Of a DNA stretch of 64,000 bases, positions 17,841 through 25,767 are shown one piece after another. Location of the stretch: NCBI RefSeq assembly GCF_034931305.1, contig NZ_JAYGHY010000002.1, positions 60,514-124,513 on the forward strand, written 5' to 3'. The position numbers and the translations under genes were made by a program. Source of the stretch: Cyanobium gracile_A (GTDB lineage: Bacteria; Cyanobacteriota; Cyanobacteriia; PCC-6307; Cyanobiaceae). Within the stretch, counting starts at the first letter, position 1; each line of letters starts with the position of its first letter. The notes beneath the pieces were generated by a model that did not search any database, was not told the DNA's origin, and saw only the letters and a program-made list of their open reading frames with translations.

Positions 17841-18629
17841 TCAGCTGGAGGCGGAGGTGTAGAAGCGCAGGGCGAACCGCCAGAACCAGCGGCTCACCAC
17901 CACCGCGGCGATGGCCACCGCGCCGCCGGCCAGCAGCCAGGGGCCGGAGGCCCGACCCAGGATCGCCTCGGCCGGCACCGTGGTGAGGAAGGCCACCGGC
18001 ACGATGAAGGTGAAGAAGGCCCGCAGGCCGGCCGGAAAGGCACTCACCGGAAAGCGGCCCGCCACCAGCACGCTGCGCAGCACCTCGGTGGCGTTCCAGA
18101 TCTTCACGAACCAGATGCTGCTGGCCGCCAGCACGAACCAGAGGCTGTACAGGATCATCAGGCTGGCCACCAGCATCAGGGCCGCCCCCAGCAGGGTGAG
18201 GGGCGCCGGGGTGGCGCCGGCCTTCCAGGCGGCGTAGCCGATCAGGCCGGCCCCCAGGGCGATGCCGGGCAGGCCCCAGGGGGAGAAGGTGCGGGCCGAG
18301 AGCCAGAACTGGCTGTCGATCGGCTTGAGCAGGACGAAATCGAGGCTGCCGGTGCGCACGTGGGCCACGATCGTGCTGAGGTTGGGCTGCAGCAGGGTGC
18401 TGGTGATCCCCTCCAGCAGGGTGTACACCCCCAGCACCACCAGGGCCCCTTCCCAGCTCCAGCCCCCCAGGGACTGGCCCCGTCCATAGAACAGGGACAG
18501 CACGAAGATGCTGCCCACCAGATTGCCGGCCGTGGCCACCAGCTCGATCAGGAAGTTCGCCTGGTACTCCAGCTCGGCCGTCAACGAGGCGATCCAGAAC
18601 ACCCGCAGGGTGGTGAGATAGCGGCCCAT
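17841..18629 (-). CDS. ABC-2 type exporter permease (COG3694-like)
   Basis: 262 aa, about six hydrophobic segments. It starts at MGRYLTTLRVFWIASLTAELEYQANFL, typical of ABC-2 permeases with an N-terminal elbow helix. A long conserved run includes VRTGSLDFVLLKPIDSQFW. The start overlaps the upstream permease stop by one base (TGATG). Together with the two upstream genes it makes a complete exporter: ATPase plus two different permeases. Substrate unknown. Confidence 0.85.
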   Translation of the reverse strand: MGRYLTTLRVFWIASLTAELEYQANFLIELVATAGNLVGSIFVLSLFYGRGQSLGGWSWEGALVVLGVYTLLEGITSTLLQPNLSTIVAHVRTGSLDFVLLKPIDSQFWLSARTFSPWGLPGIALGAGLIGYAAWKAGATPAPLTLLGAALMLVASLMILYSLWFVLAASSIWFVKIWNATEVLRSVLVAGRFPVSAFPAGLRAFFTFIVPVAFLTTVPAEAILGRASGPWLLAGGAVAIAAVVVSRWFWRFALRFYTSASS

Positions 18630-19441
18630 CACGCCCCCATGGCCGAATAGTGGCGCAGGCCGCGCCGCCACAGCAGCAGGTTGATCGGCAGCAGCAGGGC
18701 GGCCCAGGCGGCCATGGCCGCGAAGCTCTGGAGCACCGGCACGGTCTCGCCGGCCAGGATCCTGGCGGGCACATCGACCATGTAGGGGAAGGGGGTCCAG
18801 AAGGCGAAGGCCCGCACCGACTCGGGATAGAGGGCCAGGGGGGCCACCAGACCGGAGAGATAGAGGTAGGGCAGATAGAGGAGGCGCTCCAGGGCGCTGG
18901 CCTTCTCGCTCCAGAAGCACACCATCGTCAGGGTGAACTGCATCAGGAAGCGCAGGGCGAAGGCGGCCAGGGTGGCCAGCACCGCCAGCAGCAGTGAGGG
19001 CAGCGAAGGCCACCAGAAGGCGGCGGGATAGAGAAGGAAGAACAGCCCCACCAGCATCGCCACGAAGGGGAGCCGGGTGGCCTGCTCCGAGAGGTGGGCG
19101 GCCACATAGCGCCACACCAGCGGCAGCGGCTGAAGCAGGTAAGGCGACAGGCGCCCGTTGAGGTTGTCCTCCTCGAAGGTGTACATCACCCAGACGATCG
19201 TGAACTGACGCACCACGAACGCCGACAGGAAGTAGCGGGCCAGCTGCAGGGAGCTCATCCCCAGCCCGCCGCCGGCATCGACGGCGCTCCACAGGCCCAG
19301 CATGATGAAGGGCAGCACCCCCGAGAGTGCCCAGAGGACGATCTCGGCCCGGTACTCGAGCATGTAGGCGTACTGGCTGGAGAGCAGTACGGCGGCGATG
19401 CGGCGGGCGTGCCCCAGCCGCTGGGGCAGGGGGCGTGTCAT
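18629..19441 (-). CDS. ABC-2 type exporter permease (COG4587-like)
   Basis: 270 aa, six predicted helices. The N-terminus SSQYAYMLEYRAEIVLWALSG matches the same membrane-entry pattern as its partner. FEEDNLNGRLSPYLLQPLPL is the paralogous version of the cytoplasmic loop. Overlaps the ATPase stop by 4 bp (19438-19441) and the next permease by 1 bp, so the three subunits are translationally coupled. Forms a heterodimeric membrane domain with the product of 17841-18629. Confidence 0.85.
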   Translation of the reverse strand: MTRPLPQRLGHARRIAAVLLSSQYAYMLEYRAEIVLWALSGVLPFIMLGLWSAVDAGGGLGMSSLQLARYFLSAFVVRQFTIVWVMYTFEEDNLNGRLSPYLLQPLPLVWRYVAAHLSEQATRLPFVAMLVGLFFLLYPAAFWWPSLPSLLLAVLATLAAFALRFLMQFTLTMVCFWSEKASALERLLYLPYLYLSGLVAPLALYPESVRAFAFWTPFPYMVDVPARILAGETVPVLQSFAAMAAWAALLLPINLLLWRRGLRHYSAMGA

Positions 19442-20421
19442 GCCAGGGCACCCTGATGGAACAGTCGGCCGATGATGTCCTCGATCGGCGGGTCGGACAC
19501 CGATAGATCGACCACGGCCAGGTCGGCCAGTAGCCGTCCCACCTGTTCGGTGAGCCGCTCCCGCGGGATCAGCAGCCGCACCTCCCGGCCCTCGATCGCC
19601 TCCACCTCGCCGTAGCTGGCGAAGGCCCCGGCCCCCAGGGGAGCGTGCAGCTCCAGGCGCACCTCCCGGCAGGGCGCCAGGCGCTGGGTGAGCGTCTCGA
19701 GGCTGCCGTCGTAGAAGAGGCGGCCCTCGTGGATCAGCAGCACCCGCGGGCAGAGGGCGGTGATGTCGGCCATGTAGTGGCTGGTGAGCAGCACCGTGGC
19801 CCCGAAGCGGCGGTTGTAGTCGGCCAGAAAGGTGCGCACCCGGGCCTGGGCGTTCACATCCAGCCCCAGGGTGGGTTCATCCAGGAACAGCACCGCCGGG
19901 CGGTGCAGCAGGGCCGCCAGCAGCTCCGCCTTCATCCGCTGGCCGAGGGAGAGCTTGCGCACCGGCCGGCGCAGTTCGTCCCCCAGCTCGAGCATCTCCG
20001 CCAGCTCGGCGATGCGGCGGCGGCTTTCCGCCGGGGGGATGCCATAGACGGCCGCATTGACCCGCAGGGAATCCAGGGGCGGCAGATCCCAGATCAGCTG
20101 CTGCTTCTGGCCCATCACCAGGGTGATCTGACCCAGGAAGTCCGCCTCGCGGCGCTGGGGCTGGCAGCCGGCCACCTCCACCGTGCCGCTGGTGGGGTGG
20201 ATCAGCCCCGTGAGCATCTTGAGGGTGGTGGTCTTGCCGGCGCCGTTGGCCCCCAGGAAGCCGACGAACTCGCCGGGCTCGATGGCGAAGCTGACGTCCT
20301 GAACGGCCGCGATCAGGCGCTCGCGGCGGTTCACGAAGTGACGCAGGGTGCCGGCCAGTCCGGGTTGCTTGTCGGCCACCCGGTACGTCTTGCCGAGGCC
20401 CTGCGCGCGGACGATGGCCAT
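19438..20421 (-). CDS. ABC exporter ATP-binding protein (COG4586-like)
   Basis: 327 aa from ATG 20421; ATG 20436 is an alternative. Walker A GANGAGKTT (about 54-62), a variant ABC signature LSLGQRMKAELLAALL and Walker B VLFLDEPTLGLD are clear, with the switch His in LLTSHYMADI. The extended N-terminus (GLAGTLRHFVNRRERLIAAVQDVSF) and the LGQRMK signature are typical of this uncharacterised ABC-2 subgroup. First gene of a four-gene minus operon (ATPase, permease, permease, PfkB kinase). Confidence 0.9.
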   Translation of the reverse strand: MAIVRAQGLGKTYRVADKQPGLAGTLRHFVNRRERLIAAVQDVSFAIEPGEFVGFLGANGAGKTTTLKMLTGLIHPTSGTVEVAGCQPQRREADFLGQITLVMGQKQQLIWDLPPLDSLRVNAAVYGIPPAESRRRIAELAEMLELGDELRRPVRKLSLGQRMKAELLAALLHRPAVLFLDEPTLGLDVNAQARVRTFLADYNRRFGATVLLTSHYMADITALCPRVLLIHEGRLFYDGSLETLTQRLAPCREVRLELHAPLGAGAFASYGEVEAIEGREVRLLIPRERLTEQVGRLLADLAVVDLSVSDPPIEDIIGRLFHQGALA

Positions 20422-20495
20422 GCGGTCGGGGGCCATGCGGATGGGGGCGGGCAGGCCCACCCTATCGAGGGCCCCACCGCGTCCGGAGCCGCACC

Positions 20496-20780
20496 TCAGG
20501 CGGCCTCCGGGCACCAGCCGGCGCTGCGCTGCAGCGGCTCGAGCCAGCTCTGGCAGCGCTGGGTGAGATGGTCCCCGTGGCAGATCAGGGCCTGATGCCA
20601 CTGGCAGCTCAGCAGGGGGATGCCGTCGGCGTCGGCGTGGTGACGGAACCACTGGCAGGTGAGGCAGACATGCCGGCTGCGGCTGGGGAGCAGCTGCTCC
20701 GGCCCCAGATAGGGCCAGGCGTCGGGCTCTCGAGAAGGGCGTGGAGCAGGGCCTGGGGCGGGGCCTGGGGCGGAGGTCAT
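20496..20780 (-). CDS. small Cys/His-rich protein, conserved-hypothetical type
   Basis: 94 aa from ATG 20780; a longer frame upstream looks non-coding. After a Pro-rich leader (APGPAPGPAPRP) comes HVCLTCQWFRHH, then GIPLLSCQWHQALICHGDHLTQRC and a WLEPLQ-GWCPEAA tail. The CxxC plus later Cys/His residues could bind zinc or iron. I recall similar proteins in picocyanobacteria without assigned function. It is 74 bp upstream of the ABC operon on the same strand and could be its first gene. Confidence 0.65.
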   Translation of the reverse strand: MTSAPGPAPGPAPRPSREPDAWPYLGPEQLLPSRSRHVCLTCQWFRHHADADGIPLLSCQWHQALICHGDHLTQRCQSWLEPLQRSAGWCPEAA

Positions 20781-21010
20781 GGCCACGGAAAGCGGTACAT
20801 CTGTACTAGCAGGAATCGTCACAGCCGGCCAGCGCCACCCAGTCGCAGCGGAACCGCTGCCCGACCGCAGCAGGGCAGCAGCGGGTTTTCGTTGCTGCGG
20901 CCACGCCACCGGGCCGGGTCACGGATTCACGTTCAAGACTCCCGCCACGGAAACCCTGCCGGGGGGCCACAATCGACCATCGGGGTCCCGCCGTTCGCCA
21001 TGCCTTCGCC

Positions 21011-21838
21011 ATGCTGATCCGGCTCGGTTGCGAACTGACCCTTTCCTGCTGGGCGCCGACGCCGGTGCTGGCCCTGGTCCATCCCCACGGCAGCCGCCTG
21101 GAGGACCGCCGCGGTCCCGAGCGGCTGCGACTGAGCCCCGACCGGATCGCCGAGGTGCTCACCGATGCGGATGGCAACCGTGCCTGCCGCTTCGTTGCCT
21201 CCAGCGGCAGCACGACCCTGGGCTTCGAGGTGGTGGTGGCCGACCCGGGCCTTCCCGATCCGGTGGCGCCGGAGGTGGGCGAGTGCCCGGTGGGGGCGTT
21301 GCCGATCGTCACCTACCCCTTCCTCAACCCCAGCCGCTACTGCGACACCGATCGCCTGGCCCAGGTCGCCTGGGGGCGCTTCGGCGGCGTCCGGCCGGGC
21401 TGGTCGCGGGTCCAGGCCATCTGCGACTGGGTGCACGAGCAGCTCCGCTTCGACTACGGCGCCGCCCGCAGCGACAAGACCGCCCACGACGCCCTGCGCG
21501 AGGGGCGCGGCGTCTGCCGCGATTTCGCCCATCTGGCCATCAGCCTCTGCCGTTGCCTCAACATCCCTGCCCGCTACTGCACCGGCTACCTGGGCTACAC
21601 GGGCACCACACCCCTGCCCGAGCCGATCGACTACTCGGCCTGGTTCGAGGCATTCCTCGAGGATCGCTGGCACGTCTTCGACCCCCGTCACAATCGCCCC
21701 CGCATCGGCCGGGTGCTGATCGCCCGGGGGCGGGATGCGGCGGATGTGCCTTTCCTGCGCTCCTTCGGCGACCACCAGCTCACCGGCTTCCGCGTCATCA
21801 CCGAGGAGCTGGCCACCCCCGGGGCTCCCTGCCCCTGA
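21011..21838 (+). CDS. transglutaminase-like cysteine protease-fold protein
   Basis: 275 aa. The N-terminal beta domain (about 1-115) is followed by the transglutaminase core. The catalytic Cys lies in GRGVCRDFAHLAISLCRCL (about 168-186), the His is probably in the WHVFDPRHN block, and its Asp completes the triad. The preceding KTAHDALREGRG is the standard helix before the Cys. Cytoplasmic; probably a peptidase or amidase rather than a cross-linking enzyme. A second transglutaminase-core protein lies at 26492-27385, with different N-terminal domain and orientation. Confidence 0.85.
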   Translation: MLIRLGCELTLSCWAPTPVLALVHPHGSRLEDRRGPERLRLSPDRIAEVLTDADGNRACRFVASSGSTTLGFEVVVADPGLPDPVAPEVGECPVGALPIVTYPFLNPSRYCDTDRLAQVAWGRFGGVRPGWSRVQAICDWVHEQLRFDYGAARSDKTAHDALREGRGVCRDFAHLAISLCRCLNIPARYCTGYLGYTGTTPLPEPIDYSAWFEAFLEDRWHVFDPRHNRPRIGRVLIARGRDAADVPFLRSFGDHQLTGFRVITEELATPGAPCP

Positions 21839-22041
21839 CCGCGGCGAAGTGTGGAGAATTCATGCGCTGGGCCAGCCTGCCGTGCTTCGGCGGCAGAATC
21901 CCCCTCAGTTCAGGCGCCGTCGAACCCGTCGAACGGTTCCTGACAACAGCCCCAGACAACTGTCCCAGAAAGCCGTTGGCTGGGGCCGCAACCTGACGCA
22001 CGCGACCTGGTTTTTTCTCCCTGACTCACGCGGATTGACCC

Positions 22042-22356
22042 ATGGGCCTACGGATCGATGAAGCCACATTTCTGGAGCGAGCCCTGTCCCGATTCGGCGG
22101 CCGCTACGATTATTCGCAGATCAGCTACAAGAGCTACCGCAGCCCGGTCAAGATCCGCTGCCTGGAGCATCCTGTCCGGGAGATCGTGATCACGCCGGAG
22201 CGTCATCTCCAGACCACCGGCGGCTGCAAGTACTGCCTCAGAAACTACCGTAACCAGACCCTCGAACGGGTCCTGAGGTTGGACTGCGAGGCCATCGAGC
22301 GCCCCGCACCCCTGCCGGCGCCACCCGTGGCGGGACCGAAAAGTAAAGCTGTGTGA
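22042..22356 (+). CDS. small zinc-finger-like protein (DUF723-type)
   Basis: 104 aa. A treble-clef-like unit is visible: RFGGRYDYSQISYKSYRSPVKIRCLEH followed by HLQTTGGCKYCLRNYRNQTLERVL, giving C-x2-H ... C-x2-C spacing. The same YDYS-x-Y...C--H...GC--C plan occurs in DUF723 domains associated with endonucleases and in small stand-alone cyanobacterial proteins. A nucleic-acid-binding role is plausible. The C-terminal 25 residues are Pro/Ala-rich. Confidence 0.65.
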   Translation: MGLRIDEATFLERALSRFGGRYDYSQISYKSYRSPVKIRCLEHPVREIVITPERHLQTTGGCKYCLRNYRNQTLERVLRLDCEAIERPAPLPAPPVAGPKSKAV

Positions 22357-22429
22357 GGGATCCGGCCGGTTGCCCAAGGTCAGTTTTCTTGACGGTTATC
22401 TTTCCGGGTCATTCACCTTGAAACCCTCC

Positions 22430-23197
22430 ATGGCCCTGCCTCTGCTCGCCGCCCGACCCTCGAGCCTCAACGCCAGGGTGCCGAGTTTCGCGATCGCCAG
22501 TGAGGAATCCCCCCGCCAGGCCGTTGCCACCCTGGAGACCCGCAAGCCCTCCGGAGACCGCCTCAGCCTCGACGTCCAGATCGAGCAGGCCTACCGCCAG
22601 ATCTTCTTCCACGCCTTCAAGGTGGATCGGGAAGCGGTGCTGGAATCCCAGCTGCGCAGCGGACAGATCACCATGAGGGATTTCATCCGTGGGTTGCTGC
22701 TTTCCAGGCGATTCCGTGAGGGTTTCTATGATTGCAACAGCAACTACCGCCTGGTTGAACAACTGGTCGGCCGGGTTCTTGGGCGCCCGGTGTATGGCGA
22801 ACAGGAACGGATCCGCTATTCGATCCTGATTGCGCAGCACGGGCTCGTGGCGCTGGTGGACACCCTGCTGGACTCGCCCGAGTACCTCGAGGCGTTCGGT
22901 TACGACACCGTGCCCTTCCAGCGCTCGCGGGTGCTGCCAGGCCGGGCCCAGGGCGAGCGCCCCTTCAACCAGCAGGCGCCCCGCTACGACGGCCGCTGGC
23001 GCGATGTCATCGCCAGCCGGGCGCCCCGCGGTGCCAACCCCTGGTCCCCCGGCACCCCCCGGCCCGCCTGGCTCGGGGAGCAGCCCTCGCCCCTGGCTCG
23101 CCAGATCTGGCAGGGGCTGGTCACCGCCGGTGGCTTCGCCATCACCGGCCTGGTCCTGTGGACCGCGGCGGCCATGCTCAGCACCGGAACGCCCTGA
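22430..23197 (+). CDS. cpcL: CpcL-like phycobilisome rod linker with C-terminal membrane anchor
   Basis: 255 aa from ATG 22430. The start MALPLLAARPSSLNARVPSF matches CpcG/CpcL rod-core linkers. The PBS linker domain (about 20-170) includes AYRQIFFHAFKVDREAVLESQLRSGQITMRDFIRGL and the late YDTVPFQRSRVLPGR. After a Pro-rich linker, residues about 226-250 form one strongly hydrophobic segment. That C-terminal helix separates CpcL (formerly CpcG2) from CpcG1. CpcL attaches phycocyanin rods to photosystem I/NDH-1 in the membrane, without a core. It lies 191 bp upstream of ocp on the same strand. Confidence 0.85.
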   Translation: MALPLLAARPSSLNARVPSFAIASEESPRQAVATLETRKPSGDRLSLDVQIEQAYRQIFFHAFKVDREAVLESQLRSGQITMRDFIRGLLLSRRFREGFYDCNSNYRLVEQLVGRVLGRPVYGEQERIRYSILIAQHGLVALVDTLLDSPEYLEAFGYDTVPFQRSRVLPGRAQGERPFNQQAPRYDGRWRDVIASRAPRGANPWSPGTPRPAWLGEQPSPLARQIWQGLVTAGGFAITGLVLWTAAAMLSTGTP

Positions 23198-23344
23198 GTG
23201 TCTCCCGCCGGCAGGGATCGCCGGGAGGTCGTGATCCGCAGCACGGTGAGATGGATCTGAGTCCAACTTGCTGTGCTGACGGACACGAAATCGTGCTTTC
23301 CTTGGTTTCAGGTGGTCGCAACGCCGTCGCCGCCACCGCCATGC

Positions 23345-23380
23345 ATTAGGATTTGTAAAGATTTCTTGACCTTCCGGAGG
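23345..23380 (+). promoter_or_regulatory. ocp leader: possible -10, half-HLR1 site and Shine-Dalgarno
   Basis: TAGGAT near 23347 may be a -10 hexamer. TTTGTAAA (23352-23359) is an inverted HLR1 half-site. CGGAGG (23375-23380) lies 8 bp before ATG 23389 and fixes the start; an upstream GTG at 23380 overlaps this ribosome site and was rejected. Confidence 0.45.
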
Positions 23381-23388
23381 TGCCTGTC

Positions 23389-24345
23389 ATGTTCACGCTC
23401 GAAAAAGCGACCCAGATCTTTCCGGATACCCTTTCGGCCGACGTGGTGCCGGCCCTCACCGCCCGCTTCAGCCTCCTGAGCGCCGAGGACCAGCTGGCCC
23501 TGATCTGGTTCGCTTACCTCGAGATGGGCAAGACCATCACCATCGCCGCCCCCGGTGCGGCCCGCATGCAGTTCGCCGAGCCGGTGCTCAACCGGATCAA
23601 GGCGATGACCTTCGCCGACCAGAGCCAGGTGATGGTGGATCTGGCCAACCGCTCCGACACCGACATCTGCCGCACCTACGCGATCTGGTCGGTCAACATC
23701 AAGCTCGGCTTCTGGTATCGCCTGGGTGAGTGGATGGAGGAGGGCATCGTCGCCCCCATCCCCGAGGGCTACCAGCTCTCCGCCAACGCCGCTTCGGTGC
23801 TGTCCTCGCTGAAGGGCATCGATGCGGGGCAGCAGATCACCGTGCTGCGCAACTTCGTCGTCGACATGGGCTTCGACCCCAGCAAGGTCGATGGCAGCGA
23901 GCGCATCGCCGAGCCGATCGTGCTGCCGACGGCCCCTGAGCAGCGCACCAGGGTCTCGATCGCCGGCGTCGACAACGCCACGATCCTTTCCTACATGGAT
24001 CTGCTCAATGCCAACGACTTCGACCAGCTGATCCAGCTGTTCCTGCCCGACGGCGCCCTGCAGCCTCCCTTCCAGCGGCCCATCGTCGGCACCGACGCCA
24101 TCCTGCGCTTCTTCCGCGAGGACTGCCAGAACCTCAAGCTGCTGCCCGAAACCGGCGTGAGCGAGCCCTCCGATGGAGGTTTCACCCAGATCAAGGTGAC
24201 CGGAAAGGTGCAGACCCCCTGGTTCGGAGCCGGTGTCGGCATGAACGTGGCCTGGCGTTTCCTGCTCGATCCCGACAACAAGATCTACTTCGTGGCGATC
24301 GATCTGCTGGCCTCCCCCGCCGAACTGCTCAAGTTCGCCCGCTGA
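23389..24345 (+). CDS. ocp: orange carotenoid protein (OCP)
   Basis: 318 aa, the family length. The all-helical N-terminal carotenoid domain (about 15-160) and NTF2-like C-terminal domain (about 190-318) are joined by a linker. Residues known from Synechocystis OCP are present by alignment from memory: Tyr 43 and Trp 109 (NTD carotenoid contacts), the Asn 103/Trp 278 and Arg 154 interface positions, and Tyr 202/Trp 289, which hydrogen-bond the carotenoid keto group. OCP senses strong blue-green light, binds the phycobilisome and quenches its energy. The ketolase and FRP that follow are its expected partners and point to the OCP1 type. Confidence 0.97.
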   Translation: MFTLEKATQIFPDTLSADVVPALTARFSLLSAEDQLALIWFAYLEMGKTITIAAPGAARMQFAEPVLNRIKAMTFADQSQVMVDLANRSDTDICRTYAIWSVNIKLGFWYRLGEWMEEGIVAPIPEGYQLSANAASVLSSLKGIDAGQQITVLRNFVVDMGFDPSKVDGSERIAEPIVLPTAPEQRTRVSIAGVDNATILSYMDLLNANDFDQLIQLFLPDGALQPPFQRPIVGTDAILRFFREDCQNLKLLPETGVSEPSDGGFTQIKVTGKVQTPWFGAGVGMNVAWRFLLDPDNKIYFVAIDLLASPAELLKFAR

Positions 24346-24380
24346 GAAGCCCGTTCACCCTCCCCGCGTCTGCGGGTCCC

Positions 24381-25193
24381 TTGACCGGGGAGGCCTCGGC
24401 CTCCCCGGTCACACTGGCTTGGGGAGGTATGGGACTCCTGCTGGGAGCGGGAATCTTCGGGGCCTGGCTGGCCACCCTGGTGCTGGCCCTGCTGGCTGAG
24501 CCTGCCGGCTGGACACCGGCGGCACTCGGGCTGGTGATCGCCCTGCGCACGCTCCTGCAGACGGGCCTGTTCATCCTCGGCCACGATGCGATGCACCGCA
24601 CCCTTGTGCCGGGTCGTCAGCGGCTCAACGACGGCCTGGGTCGGCTGGCCCTGCTCCTCTACGCGGGCCTTCCCTACGCCCGCTGCCGCCGCCACCACCT
24701 GCGCCATCACCGCTTCCCGGGCAGCCGCCTGGATCCGGACTTCCGTCGGGCCATTGGTGACGGGGCCCTGCGCTGGTACGCCCGGTTCATGGGGAACTAC
24801 CTCTCCCTGGGCCAGCTGGTCCTGCTTCTGGCCAGCTGGCTGGCCGTGGCGGGAGGCCTGATGCTGCTGGAGCCCCGGCAGGCGCTGGCCGTCCCCACCT
24901 TCTGGGTGCTGCCGCTGGTTCTCAGCTCGTTCCAGCTGTTTCTGTTCGGCACCTACCTTCCCCATCGCGGCGACGGATCCAGCCCCGCCGGCCGCCATGC
25001 GGTCAGAAGTCTGGGGTACCCCCACCTTCTCTCCCTGCTGGCTTGTTACCACTTCGGGTACCACCGGGAGCACCATGCCCACCCGGGGGTGCCCTGGTTC
25101 CGGCTGCCGCAGTTGCGGGGCCACGTTCCCCACCAGCACGGCCATGGTTACGGCCCCGCCGATGACTCGCGTCCGCTCAGGCCTGGGCGTTAA
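24381..25193 (+). CDS. crtW: beta-carotene ketolase, CrtW type
   Basis: 270 aa if started at TTG 24381; ATG 24429 (254 aa) is the alternative, but its GGGGAGG is only one base away. The three His boxes of the membrane di-iron fatty-acid hydroxylase superfamily are present: HDAMH (68-72), HHLRHH (105-110) and HREHH (228-232), with LDPD and PHRG blocks typical of CrtW. Several membrane helices. Adds a 4-keto group to beta-carotene (echinenone/canthaxanthin), the chromophore class OCP requires. Lies 35 bp after ocp, behind a strong hairpin that overlaps its putative start. Confidence 0.9.
   Translation: MTGEASASPVTLAWGGMGLLLGAGIFGAWLATLVLALLAEPAGWTPAALGLVIALRTLLQTGLFILGHDAMHRTLVPGRQRLNDGLGRLALLLYAGLPYARCRRHHLRHHRFPGSRLDPDFRRAIGDGALRWYARFMGNYLSLGQLVLLLASWLAVAGGLMLLEPRQALAVPTFWVLPLVLSSFQLFLFGTYLPHRGDGSSPAGRHAVRSLGYPHLLSLLACYHFGYHREHHAHPGVPWFRLPQLRGHVPHQHGHGYGPADDSRPLRPGR
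24383..24410 (+). promoter_or_regulatory. 12-bp perfect hairpin between ocp and crtW
   Basis: GACCGGGGAGGC (24383-24394), loop CTCG, GCCTCCCCGGTC (24399-24410), with no T-tract after it. It begins 38 bp after the ocp stop and covers the start region of crtW. It could stabilise the ocp 3' end, reduce read-through, or control crtW translation. Confidence 0.7.
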
Positions 25194-25218
25194 CGTCCAA
25201 ATTCAGCTGTTGAGACCC

Positions 25219-25545
25219 ATGGTGAGTGCGGTATTGGAGTGGACGGATCAGGAGCAGCAGGTGGCACGCCGCGCCTTCGACAAGGCCCACTCCAGAGCCG
25301 CGATTGGCATCATCCGGGCCGTTCAGGCCCATGCGAGCCGCATGGACTCTGTGGAGGAATGCTGGAAACTGCATGACTTTCTCAGCATCCAGCGCCATGA
25401 AATCGAAGGGCGTTTCGATTTCCGCCTCCCCGGCCTGCTGTTCGTCTTCGCCAGCCTGGTGAAGGATGGTCTGCTCCAGGTCGAGGAACTTGAGGGACTC
25501 GAGCGGGACAAGCTCAACAAGATCACGGCGATGTCGCGGATGTGA
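25219..25545 (+). CDS. frp: fluorescence recovery protein (FRP)
   Basis: 108 aa from ATG 25219. The diagnostic block CWKLHDFLSIQRHEIEGRFD (49-68) carries Trp 49, His 52, Asp 53 and Arg 59, corresponding to the functional residues known in Synechocystis FRP (W50, H53, D54, R60). The protein is all-helical, and FRP works as a dimer. It binds the C-terminal domain of red OCP, detaches it from the phycobilisome and speeds return to the orange form. Third gene of the cassette, 25 bp after crtW. Confidence 0.95.
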   Translation: MVSAVLEWTDQEQQVARRAFDKAHSRAAIGIIRAVQAHASRMDSVEECWKLHDFLSIQRHEIEGRFDFRLPGLLFVFASLVKDGLLQVEELEGLERDKLNKITAMSRM

Positions 25546-25552
25546 GGGGGAC

Positions 25553-25568
25553 GCAGCAGATCTGCTGC
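25553..25568. repeat. 16-bp perfect palindrome after frp
   Basis: GCAGCAGATCTGCTGC begins 7 bp after the frp stop. A perfect palindrome with no loop could be a protein-binding site or part of a weak 3' structure. No T-tract follows, so it is not an ordinary terminator. Confidence 0.5.
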
Positions 25569-25767
25569 ACGGCTCCGCTGGGATAGCCTCGCACGCCTGC
25601 TGTTGGCCTCCGCAGACGCCGCCCGGGCGGTCTTCCCGACCCGCTACGCCTGAGGTCCCGGCCCGCGGGGGCTGTAGGGTAGGGAAGATTCCAAGATTTC
25701 TCTCCAGCGAGCTCATCACTTTCTAAAAGGGCTGTCGAAGGATCGGTTCATAGTTTTTTTCAGGTTC

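Noticed and set aside
22042..22356. Possible homing endonuclease from the zinc-finger-like motif
   Set aside because: Only the short zinc-binding unit is present; no catalytic domain follows.
24381..24429. Treating the hairpin as a simple ocp terminator
   Set aside because: No T-tract follows and crtW and frp continue on the same strand at short spacing.
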